DNA from: Sitta carolinensis
Taxonomy: Eukaryota > Chordata > Aves > Passeriformes > Sittidae
NCBI GenBank assembly: GCA_032173965.1
Contig: CM063287.1
Coordinates: 9,119,859 to 9,183,858 of the forward strand
Length of the DNA: 64,000 bases
Reading direction: 5' to 3'
Shown: in pieces, positions 48,386 to 60,864 of the stretch
Position numbering within the stretch: position 1 is the first letter of the stretch
Layout: every line of letters begins with the position of its first letter
Notes under the pieces: model-generated
Seen by the model: only the letters and a program-made list of their open reading frames with translations
What the model was told of the DNA's origin: nothing
Database searches by the model: none
Translations under genes and position numbers: made by a program

Positions 48386-51300
48386 ACAAAGTATTGATGA
48401 TTCCTGAAGGATTTGAAGCACTTTTGGCTTTTTTAGGACTGATATGCACCAATAAGAGGTGTTTGGAAAACGGTAAACAATTGTAAAAGAACTTTTCCAA
48501 GCAACAAAAATAATAGTAATAAAATAGTAGCCTCCTGAAGATGTTTTTTGAAAATAGATGAACAATTCCATGGTAATCAGAAGTGTAAGCAGGAAAACTT
48601 GTACTGAAAATTTTTACTTGTATGTAAAAATTGCTTACCATTTCTTTTTTCAATAGGCCACGTTTTCAACAACATGTTTTGCATGTGTTGGAAATCTTAC
48701 ATTTCTCTAGAGAAGGTCAAATACAGTTTGATATTTGAGGGTTAACTTCTAATTAGAAATTCTGCACGATCAGAAGATGCCATTATGAGGGGACTCGAGT
48801 ATCCTGAGGGAAGTGTGAAGTCAGGCTCCAAACCCTGCCTTTCTTCCAGGCAGGAACCAGGTGATCAACAGCCCTTCTTCACCTGCTTCCCACCCCTGCT
48901 AGTTCACAGCAGTGACATTCCCATAAATGGCTGATGCCAGGACTCAAGGGATGGTGGTCTCCAGCTGCCATGCCCAAGGGGAAAGCTGATCTGACTGCCT
49001 GACTCCAGAAAAGACTTGTCCAAGTTCTGCTCTCCAAGTCCTGTAGGAGAAACATCATGTGTTTTCAGAAAATGAAGTCAGCCTGTTCTTAGAGATAAAT
49101 AGTTTCTGAAGGGATTTTGGTGCCTTGCCCTGAAAGTGAGGATCATGATCAATGAAGTCATCTTCCAGGGGACACTACGGGGTGTATTTTCAACTATGCA
49201 CCCTGCCTTGCCAGCCACCTGCATTGGGACAGCAAAACCACACTTACATATAACCCTCTGCAGTCCTGGAAAGCCACGGGAGCCACAACAAGCCCATTAT
49301 TGTGCTAATAAATGGGGTCAATGTCAATTTGGAAGCTTACGCTTTTAACTCAGCAGCTCTGGCACCCTCCTGCAAGGAAAAAAACCAACATCTCAGTTGT
49401 TAACATGGCTGTGTTCATCAGCGGGAAATAAATAAATCTGTGCTTAGCACCATTTCTCCTTAGGGTAAACTTTGCCATTGAAGTTTTCAAATTAGAGCTG
49501 AAGAAAAATATTTTGAAGGTTTTCTAGCTGTGCTGACTCTAGCACTCCACAAATCTCTCCCAGCAGATTACAGGGGACTTTTGGACTTAATGTGTTCCTG
49601 GTATTCATGTGACAAATGCATATTCATTAGGCACCATGTTCTTACTTTAGATTAGCTATCATTGAACACTGCAGTGTGGAGGGAATTTGGGGAGACAGTA
49701 CTGATGACTTTCTTAAAGCCTGGTAAGAAAAGAATGGAATCAAATAGAGTATTAGGTTACTATGGAAGAATAAGCCCTTCCATGTAGGAATTTCTGCAGC
49801 AAGAGCAGTGCCAGGAATAAAGCAGTGTCCATATTTTCTAAAGGTGTGATAATTTTCAGGGTCTTGGATTATTTGGCCAGATCTCAGAGCATCTCAAATA
49901 GACAGCAGCCTCATTTCAGTGGTACTGAACAGTGATGGCTCTGGGGTGTTTTTTCTCCTTTCTGTTATGAAGTCCTTGCTTAGTTTAAAAAACATTGCAC
50001 TGAAATTTGTACTGCAGCTCGTATATTTTGAGGACTTTCATATATATTGACATTAAGCAAAAGTAATTCCAGTCTGGAATTGGAGAAAAGTTGTCTCCTA
50101 TAAAAAATTTCACATGTTTTATCTGTTGCTAAAATAAAATGAATCCATCATGGCAGACATGGTGTCAAATAGTGTCTTCTGGGCTATTTAAGGGATAGCT
50201 GCATGTTTTTGTGTGTAAAAATGCTGTTTTGAGCTCAGGAAAAATAACCTTTAATTACTATAGATATCCGAAAATTAATTTGGTGTGAAAATAATTTAAG
50301 AATGGAAAATAAACAATATACCTGTTTGCAATCTCTGCAACAGCCTGAAAAATCAAACAGTATGGCTCAAAGAATAAAAATAGCAACTGTTTTAAATGTG
50401 TATTTTCATACTGCTAGAGGTGTTCTGCTGCTGTCAGTACTTTCCATGACAAACAGTGCTCTGAGCACACATACAAGTTTGTTCTGCAAGCACTCTGCAA
50501 ACTTCAAAACTACAGCAGAAAAACTCTTTCAGGTAGAATGTGTGGAAATCTGTGTACCTGGTAGTTTGGTGAGAAAAAAAAGGTTCTCTTGAGGGTTTCT
50601 TCAGTCAATACAATGTTTTTCTCCTTGGGCCTGCTAAAGAAAGGAGCATCCTGTCAGGCTATGTTGATAAAGAAGCTTCAAAGCCCTGAGGGGAATAAAA
50701 AGTCTAAACATCCAGACCTGCTGAAAAATTCCTCCGTTCAGGTTTTTGATTGTTCATATTTAGGCCATATATTTGGAAATTACTTTGTTTTTCTATTTTC
50801 TGAGAGGAAACATCACCCAGGTTGTAGTGAACGTTTTTTTTGTAGATTTGATTTTCTATGGCCTTATCAGTAATCCTGATGAATTTGTGCCTCTAATCTC
50901 CATCTGCTCCCTCAGGGAAGAGGCACAGCTCCCTTTGCCTGATTAGCAGGACCCCTTGTTTGGCCTGACTCCCCTGTTTCCTCTTCCTCTGGGTCTTTTC
51001 CCAGCACGTGCCCACCTGGCCTTTTTTCATCCTATGATGTTCCCTTGGCCTCCCCTTGGTCACAATTCTGAGACTCTTCTGCCTGCTTCCAAACCTGCCA
51101 TGTTTTATCCTTGCTTTCACTCTGTCCTTCACCAGTCCCTTCCCCCTTCTGCACTGTCCCTTGTTTCCCCTACCAGCTGGGATTCATTCTGGCCCTGACA
51201 GTTTGTAGCCTTTTAAACAAATGGGTTTTTTTCCCTGTCAGATGTTAACGCTTGACTTTATCAACTACTAAAATAAACTTCCAAAATCAGAAGCTTGATA

Positions 51301-54300
51301 TCAAGACCTGTCTTTTCAATTAATTATATGTTTTGTGTCTCATGGGGAAAATGGGGGCTAGAGTATGCATTTCTATTCCCAGATTTTACCAAGGCTACAA
51401 TACGTGAATGTAAATAAACCTGGATGTCAAATCACCAGTTCAGTAAATCACTTAAGCTTGTGAGTAACACTCTCATGTATTACATACACTTAGAGGCTCA
51501 GAACTGGTTTCTTTAGTTACTTGGGAGAGGAGATTTGGTTTCTCAAGTGCTCAGAGATAAATGAAGATGAGTGTTTTGGTGAACAAGGACCTGACATTGT
51601 TTGGTTATAAATGAATACATGAGATAGAGCATTGTGTTCCCTCAAGTTTCTATTTGAATAAATTGTGCAAAAAAGGACATTTCTTTTTCTTGAACCCTAT
51701 TTTAGAGGCTATACCATGAATTATTTATTTACATCAGACAATAAAAAACGCTAAAACAGTTTAAAAATATTCTTCCATGAAAGGGTGAAATCTACATTTA
51801 CAGCCTGAGACCTCTCAACCTCCAAGAAATTGCTATTCATTTGTTTAAATACAACAAATACTCATTTTCCTAAGTGCCTGTGAACTCTATGCTGCAGCAA
51901 AAAAATGACCCAGGGCTTTGTCTGAAATTGCTGTTTTTGCTTTCTAATTACTTTTAACATGCAGAGCACTGTTCTTCTGCAACTTCTTGAAAAAAAAACC
52001 TATTTGAAATTCAGTAAGCTTTGATTTAAAGTGATTGGTTTCCACCTGGATGGAGTGAAATTTTCTACTTGCAAAGTTTATTAGTACATTAAAAGATGCA
52101 AATTAATTCATAATTCTTTCAGCTCATTCTCTTGGGAACAATTATACAAGGAAATTATTAATGTACAAGAAAACAACAGTTAAAAATCTCAAAGGGCAAC
52201 AGAGGTGTGGAATATATGAAAACATTTAGACCTAGCTAATAGCAGAACTCAGTTATAATAATAACAGTTCATAAACCAATTTTAATTTTTCTTTATTTGT
52301 AAACCGATAGCAGCCACATGGTGTAGACAGGAAATCAAAGGCTGGCAAAAGGGGTTTGCAGTCAAAGGCGCTGTTGTCAGTGAAGGGCTGAGGAAACACT
52401 GTGAAATTTTGGACTCGTGCTAGCAGGGTTGCCAAGGATGCCAAAGGTGAGGCGTCAGTGAGCTCGCCCCTGCCGCTGACTCTGCCCACACGGCCCACGG
52501 GCATTGCAGACCAGGCTGTCACTGCAGGGGAAGCCTCGGCACTCGGATAAACAAGCCCTGGACTTTCCAGCTGGATAATGAAATCCCCCAGGATCCAACT
52601 AACATCTGATGAAAAAAGAGCAGACTTGCTTTTTAGGCTGCTTCTTTGATCCACCTATTTTTTCTCCTTTTATTTAAGGTGTTAAACAGCTCAGCTGCTT
52701 TCTATTTTTCTTTTCATAATTTATCCAGCACGCTTTTACATATCTGATGAAAATTTCAAATCTTTTTTACAATCAGAGTCATAACACAGTCTTATCACAA
52801 GGACACCTGTAGTGACTCTGGGCTATCTGCTTGCTGCACTCGTTGACATGGCTGACATTGAAAAGACCGAGAGGGAAACACATGCTCTCAAAATATTGCA
52901 AAACAAGGCCACTACTGAGAGAAGTTTGTCCTAAAGAACTTGCCCTTTTATAACTTCAAGCAGAGCCACATAAACATAATACAAACAGATCAAACCTCTG
53001 CTGACATAGTTTAATACACTGGGACAAGACAAACAGAGGCATCACATGAAGTCAGAACAAGGTCACCTCATGGAGATGCAGGAGTAAGATAACTAGACTT
53101 GCTCCAACATGTCTTTCTCTACAGACTCTAAGGAGTACTTTTTACAAATGAAAAATGTTTACATTTGAAAAAATATGATGCTCTACAAATATTTCTCTCT
53201 GTTTTCAGAATAGCATAAGAACTGAAATAATAAAAGTCTAAATAACATGGATTGACGAAATAAAATCCTTAAGAAGAGTGGACACAGTACTGTTGTGCAT
53301 ACAAATCTCCCAGAGAGAAACCCTAAACACAGCAATATTTATGCAATTTTCTAGTGACAGTAGGCTACTTCCAAAACACCCTTCCTCAAAAAAAGTCCCA
53401 AATTCCAAAAGAAAGACTTAGTTTTGATGATGCATATAAAGGAAAAGTTTCTACATGTTAAAAAATGGAAGGGTTGAAAATGCTGGATGAATAATTCCTG
53501 TTCTGTTTTGCTTTTGCAGTTGCATGACTAGATGAATGTATTTCCTTTTGCCAAGTGAAAATAAGCTTCCAGGGAACAATTCTATTTCACAATTCATTTT
53601 AAACTACTGAGAGAAATCACTGATTATTACCCATCTAATGCCATTCTTCTGTATATTTAGAACATATGGACTCAGTGGAAAAATAATTAATGTAACACCC
53701 ATATGCAACTCAAATTCCACTAGCTTCTTTTAGCTATTTTGTCCTCTACTGGTTTCTGCCTGAGACCAAAATCCCCGTGAACTGAAAAAGAGGTGTCAAA
53801 AGAATCAGAAGAACATTTCTGAATGAAAACACTGACAGGAGGCCATTATGGTTAAACAGTTTTCAAATGAAAATTCAGTTATTTAAAAATGCAGAACCAT
53901 TTTTTTTCCTGATGTCAGAAGAATAAGTTTTTTTTAATGTCATGTTTGTTTTTGTCCTTAAAAAAAATCCACCCCCAAACCCAAAAGAACCCAAAGCCAA
54001 GATATAGAAAACTCCAGAGAAAGGATAATGTACTATGAAGAGGACTGTAATATGCAGGGGGCAATAAGAGACTGAGGATAGAGCAGGATTTTTATGAGCA
54101 AAATTTTTGTCCTCTAAGACTTTGCTTCAGGCTGTGAAATGTGAAACAAGCTCATGGCATCAGTTTGATTCTGAAGGGTCATGTACCTATATGAGAAAGC
54201 TGTGATTTAACTTAACTTGGGATGGCATTTCTGCAACTTTAAGGACAAAATGGACCGAGATATTCCATGTCACCATTGAAGTGATTTCTTGTAAGGCTAG

Positions 54301-55740
54301 TACCAAGGTTCAGTGGGTGAGATCCCTCAGCTGGTGCCTCTGTGATACGCCTCTTTGGCAGCAAACCAACAATGTCAGCCTAGCATAAATGTAAGTGCTG
54401 GATCCATTTTTTTCCCTTTGAAGTGCACAGTCCTAAAGGATCAGGGCAAAGCCCTGGAGAAAACAATATTCAAGTTAAATATCATTATTGTTCTCAAGAA
54501 ATTACTTTAGTTGCTATTCTAATTAATCATGGTCATTCCCTATCTGTATAGGAACAGGAAGAAGTGTCACATAAGGACAGTCTTTCAGAAGGAGTTTTCC
54601 CCCTTTAGGCACAAGCATAGAGGCTTGACTTAACATACAAACTCAGAAGGCTGCAGATAAAAAAGTTAAGAGCTCCTGTAAATATCAGGCTCTGGCTTGG
54701 TTACTGTGTTTTCAGGATTTGGCTCTTAGCATTGTAGTCATTCAGAAACTTGCTGCTGATTACTACCAAAGCAAAATTTGTGATATAAATGTGTGAAACT
54801 ATGAGACACTGAAAGAAATCACTGTGGAAATGCAGCGATGCCTCATTGATCCAGCGAATTCACTTAGGCCACTGAAGTGTTGCCATCCCTGTTACCAAGG
54901 CATTGCTCATCTACCAGAGGTGGCCAAGTGAGACATACCTCAGGAGGTGCTGCAGTTTCCTTCCCAGTTACCAGAAAGCAAATGAACTGAAATTTTGAAC
55001 CTCAGCATGAAAAATAGTATTTTCTTTGAAATGGATATGTTTAAGCTGTGATGAGAAATAAGAACGAGTGGTGAGCAAGTGCCATAAAAATACTTTGGTT
55101 TAGTTTTAAAGATATTTATGGGAAGATTTACTTATTGCTAAATGATGGAGAACAGTTACAATCTGTTATAGTTAATTTACTACTACATAAGTGAAAATGT
55201 GCTAAGAGCAGCACACTTGTTAAATTAAAGCTCACTTAATGATTACACAGCACTTGGGAATAACATCTAGTTAAAGAGTAAGCGGTAATGGATGTTTTCT
55301 ATAGAATCATTCCTTTTGGGAAAATAAGACAACCAAAACCCTTTACATTTTTGCTCATAACTAAAAGATACAAAATACCAGAGAGAAGACAAGGAGGGAT
55401 TTCCTCTTCTAGCGAATACTGGAGTATTTACTAGAGCATGAGAAGGTTACTGCTCTGAGTCTCCACCCTATTACACTGGGTTGCACTGCAGTCAGTACTA
55501 TTCTCTTGCTGCATAACTCTACAACAGACTGAAAGAAATCAGATAAAACCCTGGGCTGGATACTACCTATTATCTACCCCCTTTGTAATATTTTTCTTGT
55601 CACCAACAGTATCTGAAAGGTGATTATTAAATCAATAGTAATAACAAAATCCCAAGACTCAGAGAAAAGCTAGTATTTTCATCTTTATGGGAGTGACAAT
55701 TTGAGCTGAATCAGGGCTGATCTCTGGGTAGGGAGTGACC
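48386..55740. other. Intergenic, no gene recognised
   Basis: Plain AT-rich sequence. The single notable item is a minus-strand open frame of 133 codons at 52654-52253, listed separately. In mammals the sequence upstream of GHITM is gene-poor, and this agrees. Confidence 0.5.
52253..52654 (-). other. Unclassified open reading frame, 133 codons
   Basis: The product would begin MDQRSSLKSKSALFSSDVSW and contain the segment TPCGCYRFTNKEKLKL near its end. No signal peptide, membrane segment or known domain is evident. Local base composition is GC-richer than its surroundings, which lowers stop frequency. It is most likely a chance open frame or the trace of an old retroposon. I would not call it a gene. 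Confidence 0.15.
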
Positions 55741-55806
55741 TTGTCCTGGTTCAACCCCACACAGCCGCTTTCTCACTTCCACAATGGCAGGATTGGGGAA
55801 ACAGAT

Positions 55807-55857
<51 letters not shown>

Positions 55858-56085
55858 TGCCAACAAGCAAGAAAGGAGAAAACCTGGTATTAGTTTAATG
55901 CTTCCCATGGTCAAGCAGGTAGTCAGCTATACCTGGGGAAGCAGGGCTCCATCGCACCCAGCAGTTATTTATATACATATATTAGGGAAGACAAACACCA
56001 TCATTCCAAATATCCCTCCATTCCTCCTTCTTCCCTTTACTTTAAATGCTGAGCATGATGCCAACCCAATCATTCAGAAGTGTGA
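55741..56085. mobile_element. LTR remnant, ERVL-like endogenous retrovirus
   Basis: The stretch tgtcctggttcaaccccaca cagccgctttctcact, and beyond the A-run gtcagctatacctggggaag cagggctccatc with ggaagacaaacaccatcatt ccaaatatccctcc, resemble the LTRs of ERVL-type endogenous retroviruses common in passerine genomes. No gag, pol or env reading frame is present, so it is a solo or truncated LTR. The borders are approximate, no target-site duplication could be fixed, and the orientation is not assigned. Confidence 0.6.
55811..55853 (+). repeat. Poly(A) run, 43 bases
   Basis: An uninterrupted run of 43 A inside the LTR remnant, followed by tatatgc. It lies mid-element rather than at a retroposed tail, so it looks like local expansion. 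Length is likely unreliable in the assembly. Confidence 0.9.
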
Positions 56086-59000
56086 ATGTGGCTGTAGCCT
56101 CATCTATCTCCTTTTCCAAGATGGTATCTCTTCAACAAAATGTGACATTTTTGCATTGAGTACTTTTGCAAAAGAACTTAATAATAATAAAAAAATAAAT
56201 CTTGAAGTAGCCTCTACAGCAATCCCAATATATGAATGCTGGGTATTATTTTTGTCACTATCTTCTTACATAGGAGCTTTATAAAAGCATTGCTTCTGTA
56301 GTTCAGGAGCCATGTTGTGGCCATCTCACACAGCAGCAGGAGTGCCTGGCTATGGTTCAAAGCTCAGTCCTCTGTGGATGGCTTTGCTAGAACCTGCTGG
56401 AGGATAGCTTGGTGCTAAGATGAGGTAGAGTATAGTTTTGGGACTATCAGCCCTTCATGTGCTAACATGGGATGAAAGGTACTGATAGCTGGGGAGCTTC
56501 CTGCACACTGTCTTTGGGTGTGGCAGAATAGCTCCACAGCAGAGGCTCTGTGGAGGACTGGAGTGAGTCTCTGCTGTGGGTGAAAATCCAGCTGAGTTAT
56601 CCCAATTCAGAGCTATGAACCAATGCTTGCTTTTTGTCTCTGACTGTCAGAAACCCCAGCACATCCAAGCTCCAAGCAGAGCAATGACAACATGTAAAAT
56701 GGATCTTGACTCACTGTGTGCATCCATATCTCTGGCACTGATGGTGATGCTACAGCATCAGATCATCATTTTTCTTTTTATACACATGCAGTAATTGAGT
56801 GCTACTGGCCAAGAAGGTTACAAACATATTCACTCATTTTTTTAATGATCCTTCATCATAATGGGGAGCACCTGGGATCTTAATGAAGACCACATACAGT
56901 ATTCTCTTTGTCTCATAAGAAATTTAAAGTATAACTTTTTGTGGTTTGTAGTATGAGCACTTAGAAGGTTGGAATTAGTAAAATTACTGTATGAAAAGCA
57001 TTCTAGCCTTTTCTACTCATTAACAAAGGAAGACTTTGTATGTAAAGAAGATTGATTGAGAGTTTATGTTTCTTTTCATGCAGACATCACAGGTAAGGAA
57101 TCTGAAAAGTGTTCAGCACTGATCAAAAGTTGAGAAATCATCTTGTGGAGAGAAACACCTTTCATTGATGATGAATCATAGATATTGAAAATATGCAGTG
57201 TTTTTTGAAACAGGAGTTCTTAATGGCATTGAGGACCTGCTCATGCAGGGCCCATGCAAATCTGTGCTTGCAAAAATATTTTTAATTTCAGAATTTTCTC
57301 CTGAGATATTGTGGTATTTTCTGGCTGTGTTTGTTATATTCTGAAATTCTTTCAACTCAGTGTAGACTTCTGCATTTAAGATAAGGCTCAAGTAACTTTT
57401 ACTTACTTGAAGTGGATAGAGCTTTTCTGATTACATAAAGACAAGCTGTGGTTTTGGGTTTACTGTGGTAAGTCATTCTCAGATGTAACTGTAGAGCAAA
57501 CACAGCCTGCACATAATAATGCTGCTATGTAATTTGTTAATCTAAAATGTTCCAGCTTACTACAGATACCCATAAAATCATATTGGTAAATGCAAAGGCT
57601 CTGAAGGGCATATTATATAGAAAAGCTATACAGTAGAAGCTTCTGCCTGTGAAGACTTAGCATAACTAAATAATGCTCTTAATAGTATTTGTTCATAAAA
57701 GACAGGCTCTGCTCTGCAGTTTTGATCTTACAAATAATTTACCATGCACCCAGGGAAGTTGAAATATTCTAGAAGCAAAAAAAAACCCAACCCAAACCAA
57801 ATAAACATGCAAGGAATTGAGATAAATAGTGACCATATTTTTGAATATGAAATAAATGTGAATGTGCAACTTTTGCATAGGCTATCCATACCTTCTGCAT
57901 CTTTTTTTCCTAAAACTCTAGATCTACCCATTGAGCAAAATGGCACAATGGACTAGTGAAGGTCAAAAATATATTTGAGTAATGATCTTACACAGGGTTA
58001 CTGAATTTTAGCCTGAAAATGACTTTGTACAACACAGATCCTAAAATCTCAAATGATTTCACAATCAACTGTGGAACTTCTGATCAGGGTGAAATCTCTG
58101 AATTTTCCTTTAGGAAGACACCTAGTCTGTAAAGGGTGAATGGCTACATCCAGATTGAATCTGAGTCCATGGCTGAAATCCTAACTGTGGTAAACGTATG
58201 GATCGCTTCCAGCCTGCATGTCTCTAGTTTGCACAGAGAATACAAAACTGCTCCCACCACAGCACCTCTGCCTTCAGCTCATTTTCTCCCTTTCCCTATT
58301 CCCATATGCCCATGGAATCTTGCAAGTACTTGATGTGTCTTCAGGACCACACAGTGTAATTTGGGGTACTTCTGGAGAACACTGCTGGGCAGCAATAAGG
58401 ATACTGATTGCTAGAATCTTCTAGAATAACACTGAGAAGATCGCTGGAAGGTGGGAGTTTCTAAATGAATCCAAAGGAGCTGGAAGCTGCTGAACATCAA
58501 GGACAACTGGTTATATTGGTTTCTTTTAGCTGCCTCTGTCTCACTGTCTACCACAGTAAAAATGGGATTTAGTGGTACCTCCTTTTAACATGAGCAGAAA
58601 TAGTTGATTGTAAAAACAAACCAAATTAAATATTCAGTAATAAAATGGTCAAGTCACTAAATAATGCATCCAGCTGGATCTAGTGCTTGACCTTAGCAAA
58701 ATTCCTGGGAGGGCAAGTGCAAATGATTTTTTTTTCTCTTGATGGTGTATTCCTGGGGAAAGACTGCATGAGAACTCTGTATTTTACAGAGAAAGCAGCT
58801 CATTGTTTAGCTTTAATTATGCATGTTCTTCAGTGGGTGGCCTCCTTCTTTCTTAGTAGGTACTGAATCAATACCCTGGCATAGTGCTAATGGGCACTGT
58901 GCTACTTGAGGTGCCATCTTTCAGAAAAGAGACTGAAGGCAAGGTCTTATCTCTTTTTGATTTTTCTGGCTGTCATGGCATTTTTTCCTTTTTTTTTTAA

Positions 59001-60314
59001 TAATAAAGGTGTTAGCGTCAGTGCCTTGGCCAGGATTCAAGTTGGGTAATTACATTCTGTCTCCCTAAATTTTGCTTTGTGCAGTTTTAATTTAATATGG
59101 TGCCTTCTCTTCCTGCCCTAAGTTGTTTTGTGTCATTGCTGGGCACTATTAAATAACCTCCATATTTCCCCTGAGACAGCTGCATTTAAGCTGTGGGTAA
59201 GGCAAAGCCTGTACATGAATTTTGTGAACCGTTCCCAGAGAAGCAAACACAAACTCACTTGCAATTATTACATGCCAATATTTACCTGGACAAACTCCAG
59301 CTTCTCTGCTCCTATCCAGTAGTTTACATTCATTTGGAATTTAACTACCCAAATGAAAACAGCAGCTGTAGGGAACACTGTCCCTTCTCATGGGGTCATA
59401 AGGCTCGTGCTTGGGAGGACATTTTCAGGAGGTGAAGTAGTTTTGTCCTGTGTACGAGAACATGAGCTGCTACAAGCAACCATCCTTTAGAAAATGTGGT
59501 ATTTAGCCATGAGTGGCAGAGGGATGCTGGGCAGGGTTATCCTGTCTCAGTTGTGTGGCTGCCTTCCCATTTTATCCCTCTTGGAGGATCAGTTTGTCAT
59601 TCAAGGCAACTCAACGAGTCCATGAGCTCCAGGGCAAATGCTCCATGTGCTGTTGCCCATGCTGCTCTCAAATACTGCATTCTGAGTATTTCCAGAAAAT
59701 ACTGTGTCAGTATATAGATGTAAAAGCATCCAGGAGACATCCACACTAGACACAATCCAGAGCAGCAAAAGGCATTGATATCACATGGTTTTTCATTGGC
59801 ATAAAGCTCTTTGCATCTAGACACTGCTGCTGGGGACTGAAGTCAGGTAGGAATCACTGTCATGAGTTTTTCCACTTGTGTGTGCCTTTAGGAGCTGTAA
59901 GAGCTGGGGTAGGATCATGTTACAATAGGCAGGAGTGATCTTACAGCACAAATCCTTCTGAGGGTGTAAATCCAGGCAGGCAGGTTTCCATCAGCTTAAT
60001 TGAAAAGAAGGTTAAAAGCAAATATTACTTACAGAAAACTTCAGATGTAAGCCATGTAACAAAAACCATCCAAAATAGGCTTGTGGCTAGAGCTTATTAA
60101 ATATTTTTAAATGAATGCATCTGAAGTCTTAACTTGAAAATAAAATCATAAGAGCCTAAGAGCAAAACTATTGCTATAAATCAGCAAGACTCCACTGATT
60201 TTTCAATTTACTGTATGTGAGTAATCTTAACTATGTATTATCTCACTCAGATTTAAAACCTTGCCAGAACTCTGAGCTTTTCATACTGATAGTATTGTTG
60301 CTCTTGCTTCCATC

Positions 60315-60342
60315 TTTTTTTTTCTTTTTTTTTTTTTTTTTT
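60315..60342 (+). repeat. Poly(T) tract with one interruption
   Basis: Nine T, one C, then eighteen T. No element recognised beside it. Confidence 0.9.
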
Positions 60343-60828
60343 AATACAGTGTGCTTTTATTGTTTAATTTAAAGCTATTCAACCTTATTCCTGCTATCCA
60401 AAGACATTTTGTATGTAAATCCAACAATTTGGACCCAAAGTCACCACCATCTGCTTATTTATTGCATGATCCAGGCAATAAAGGGAATCTCTATTAAGCC
60501 CTTAATGGGAGTCATGTGACTGTGCAATGAACTTGAGTTTCATTTTCCTGATGGAAGTGATGCTGTTTCTGTACTGGTCCCTATTAATATTTTGTGATGT
60601 TCTGTGACAACAAGAACATTAAAAGAACCTTCATTTCAAGACCCATCCCCTTCTCCCAATTGTGGCTGATGCTTTATCAGGTATGTAGTGTGTGTCTGGT
60701 CCTGGCATGCCATTAGGTGTCAGAATTAAATGTCTTTATAGATTTGTTTTGATTCATTCAGTGTCTGAGGGGGAAGGTAAGCTGCTAAGTACGTTACTTT
60801 TCAATATTCTGAGCTATCCTTGATGTGA

Positions 60829-60833
<5 letters not shown>

Positions 60834-60862
<29 letters not shown>
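60834..60862 (+). repeat. Poly(A) run, 29 bases
   Basis: Uninterrupted A run followed by an A/C-rich stretch (ccccaaacaacaaaccccaa). No processed gene copy was recognised before it. Confidence 0.9.

Positions 60863-60864
<2 letters not shown>

Noticed and set aside
60834..60862. Poly(A) run considered as the tail of a processed pseudogene
   Set aside because: No gene-like sequence precedes it and no target-site duplication was seen.
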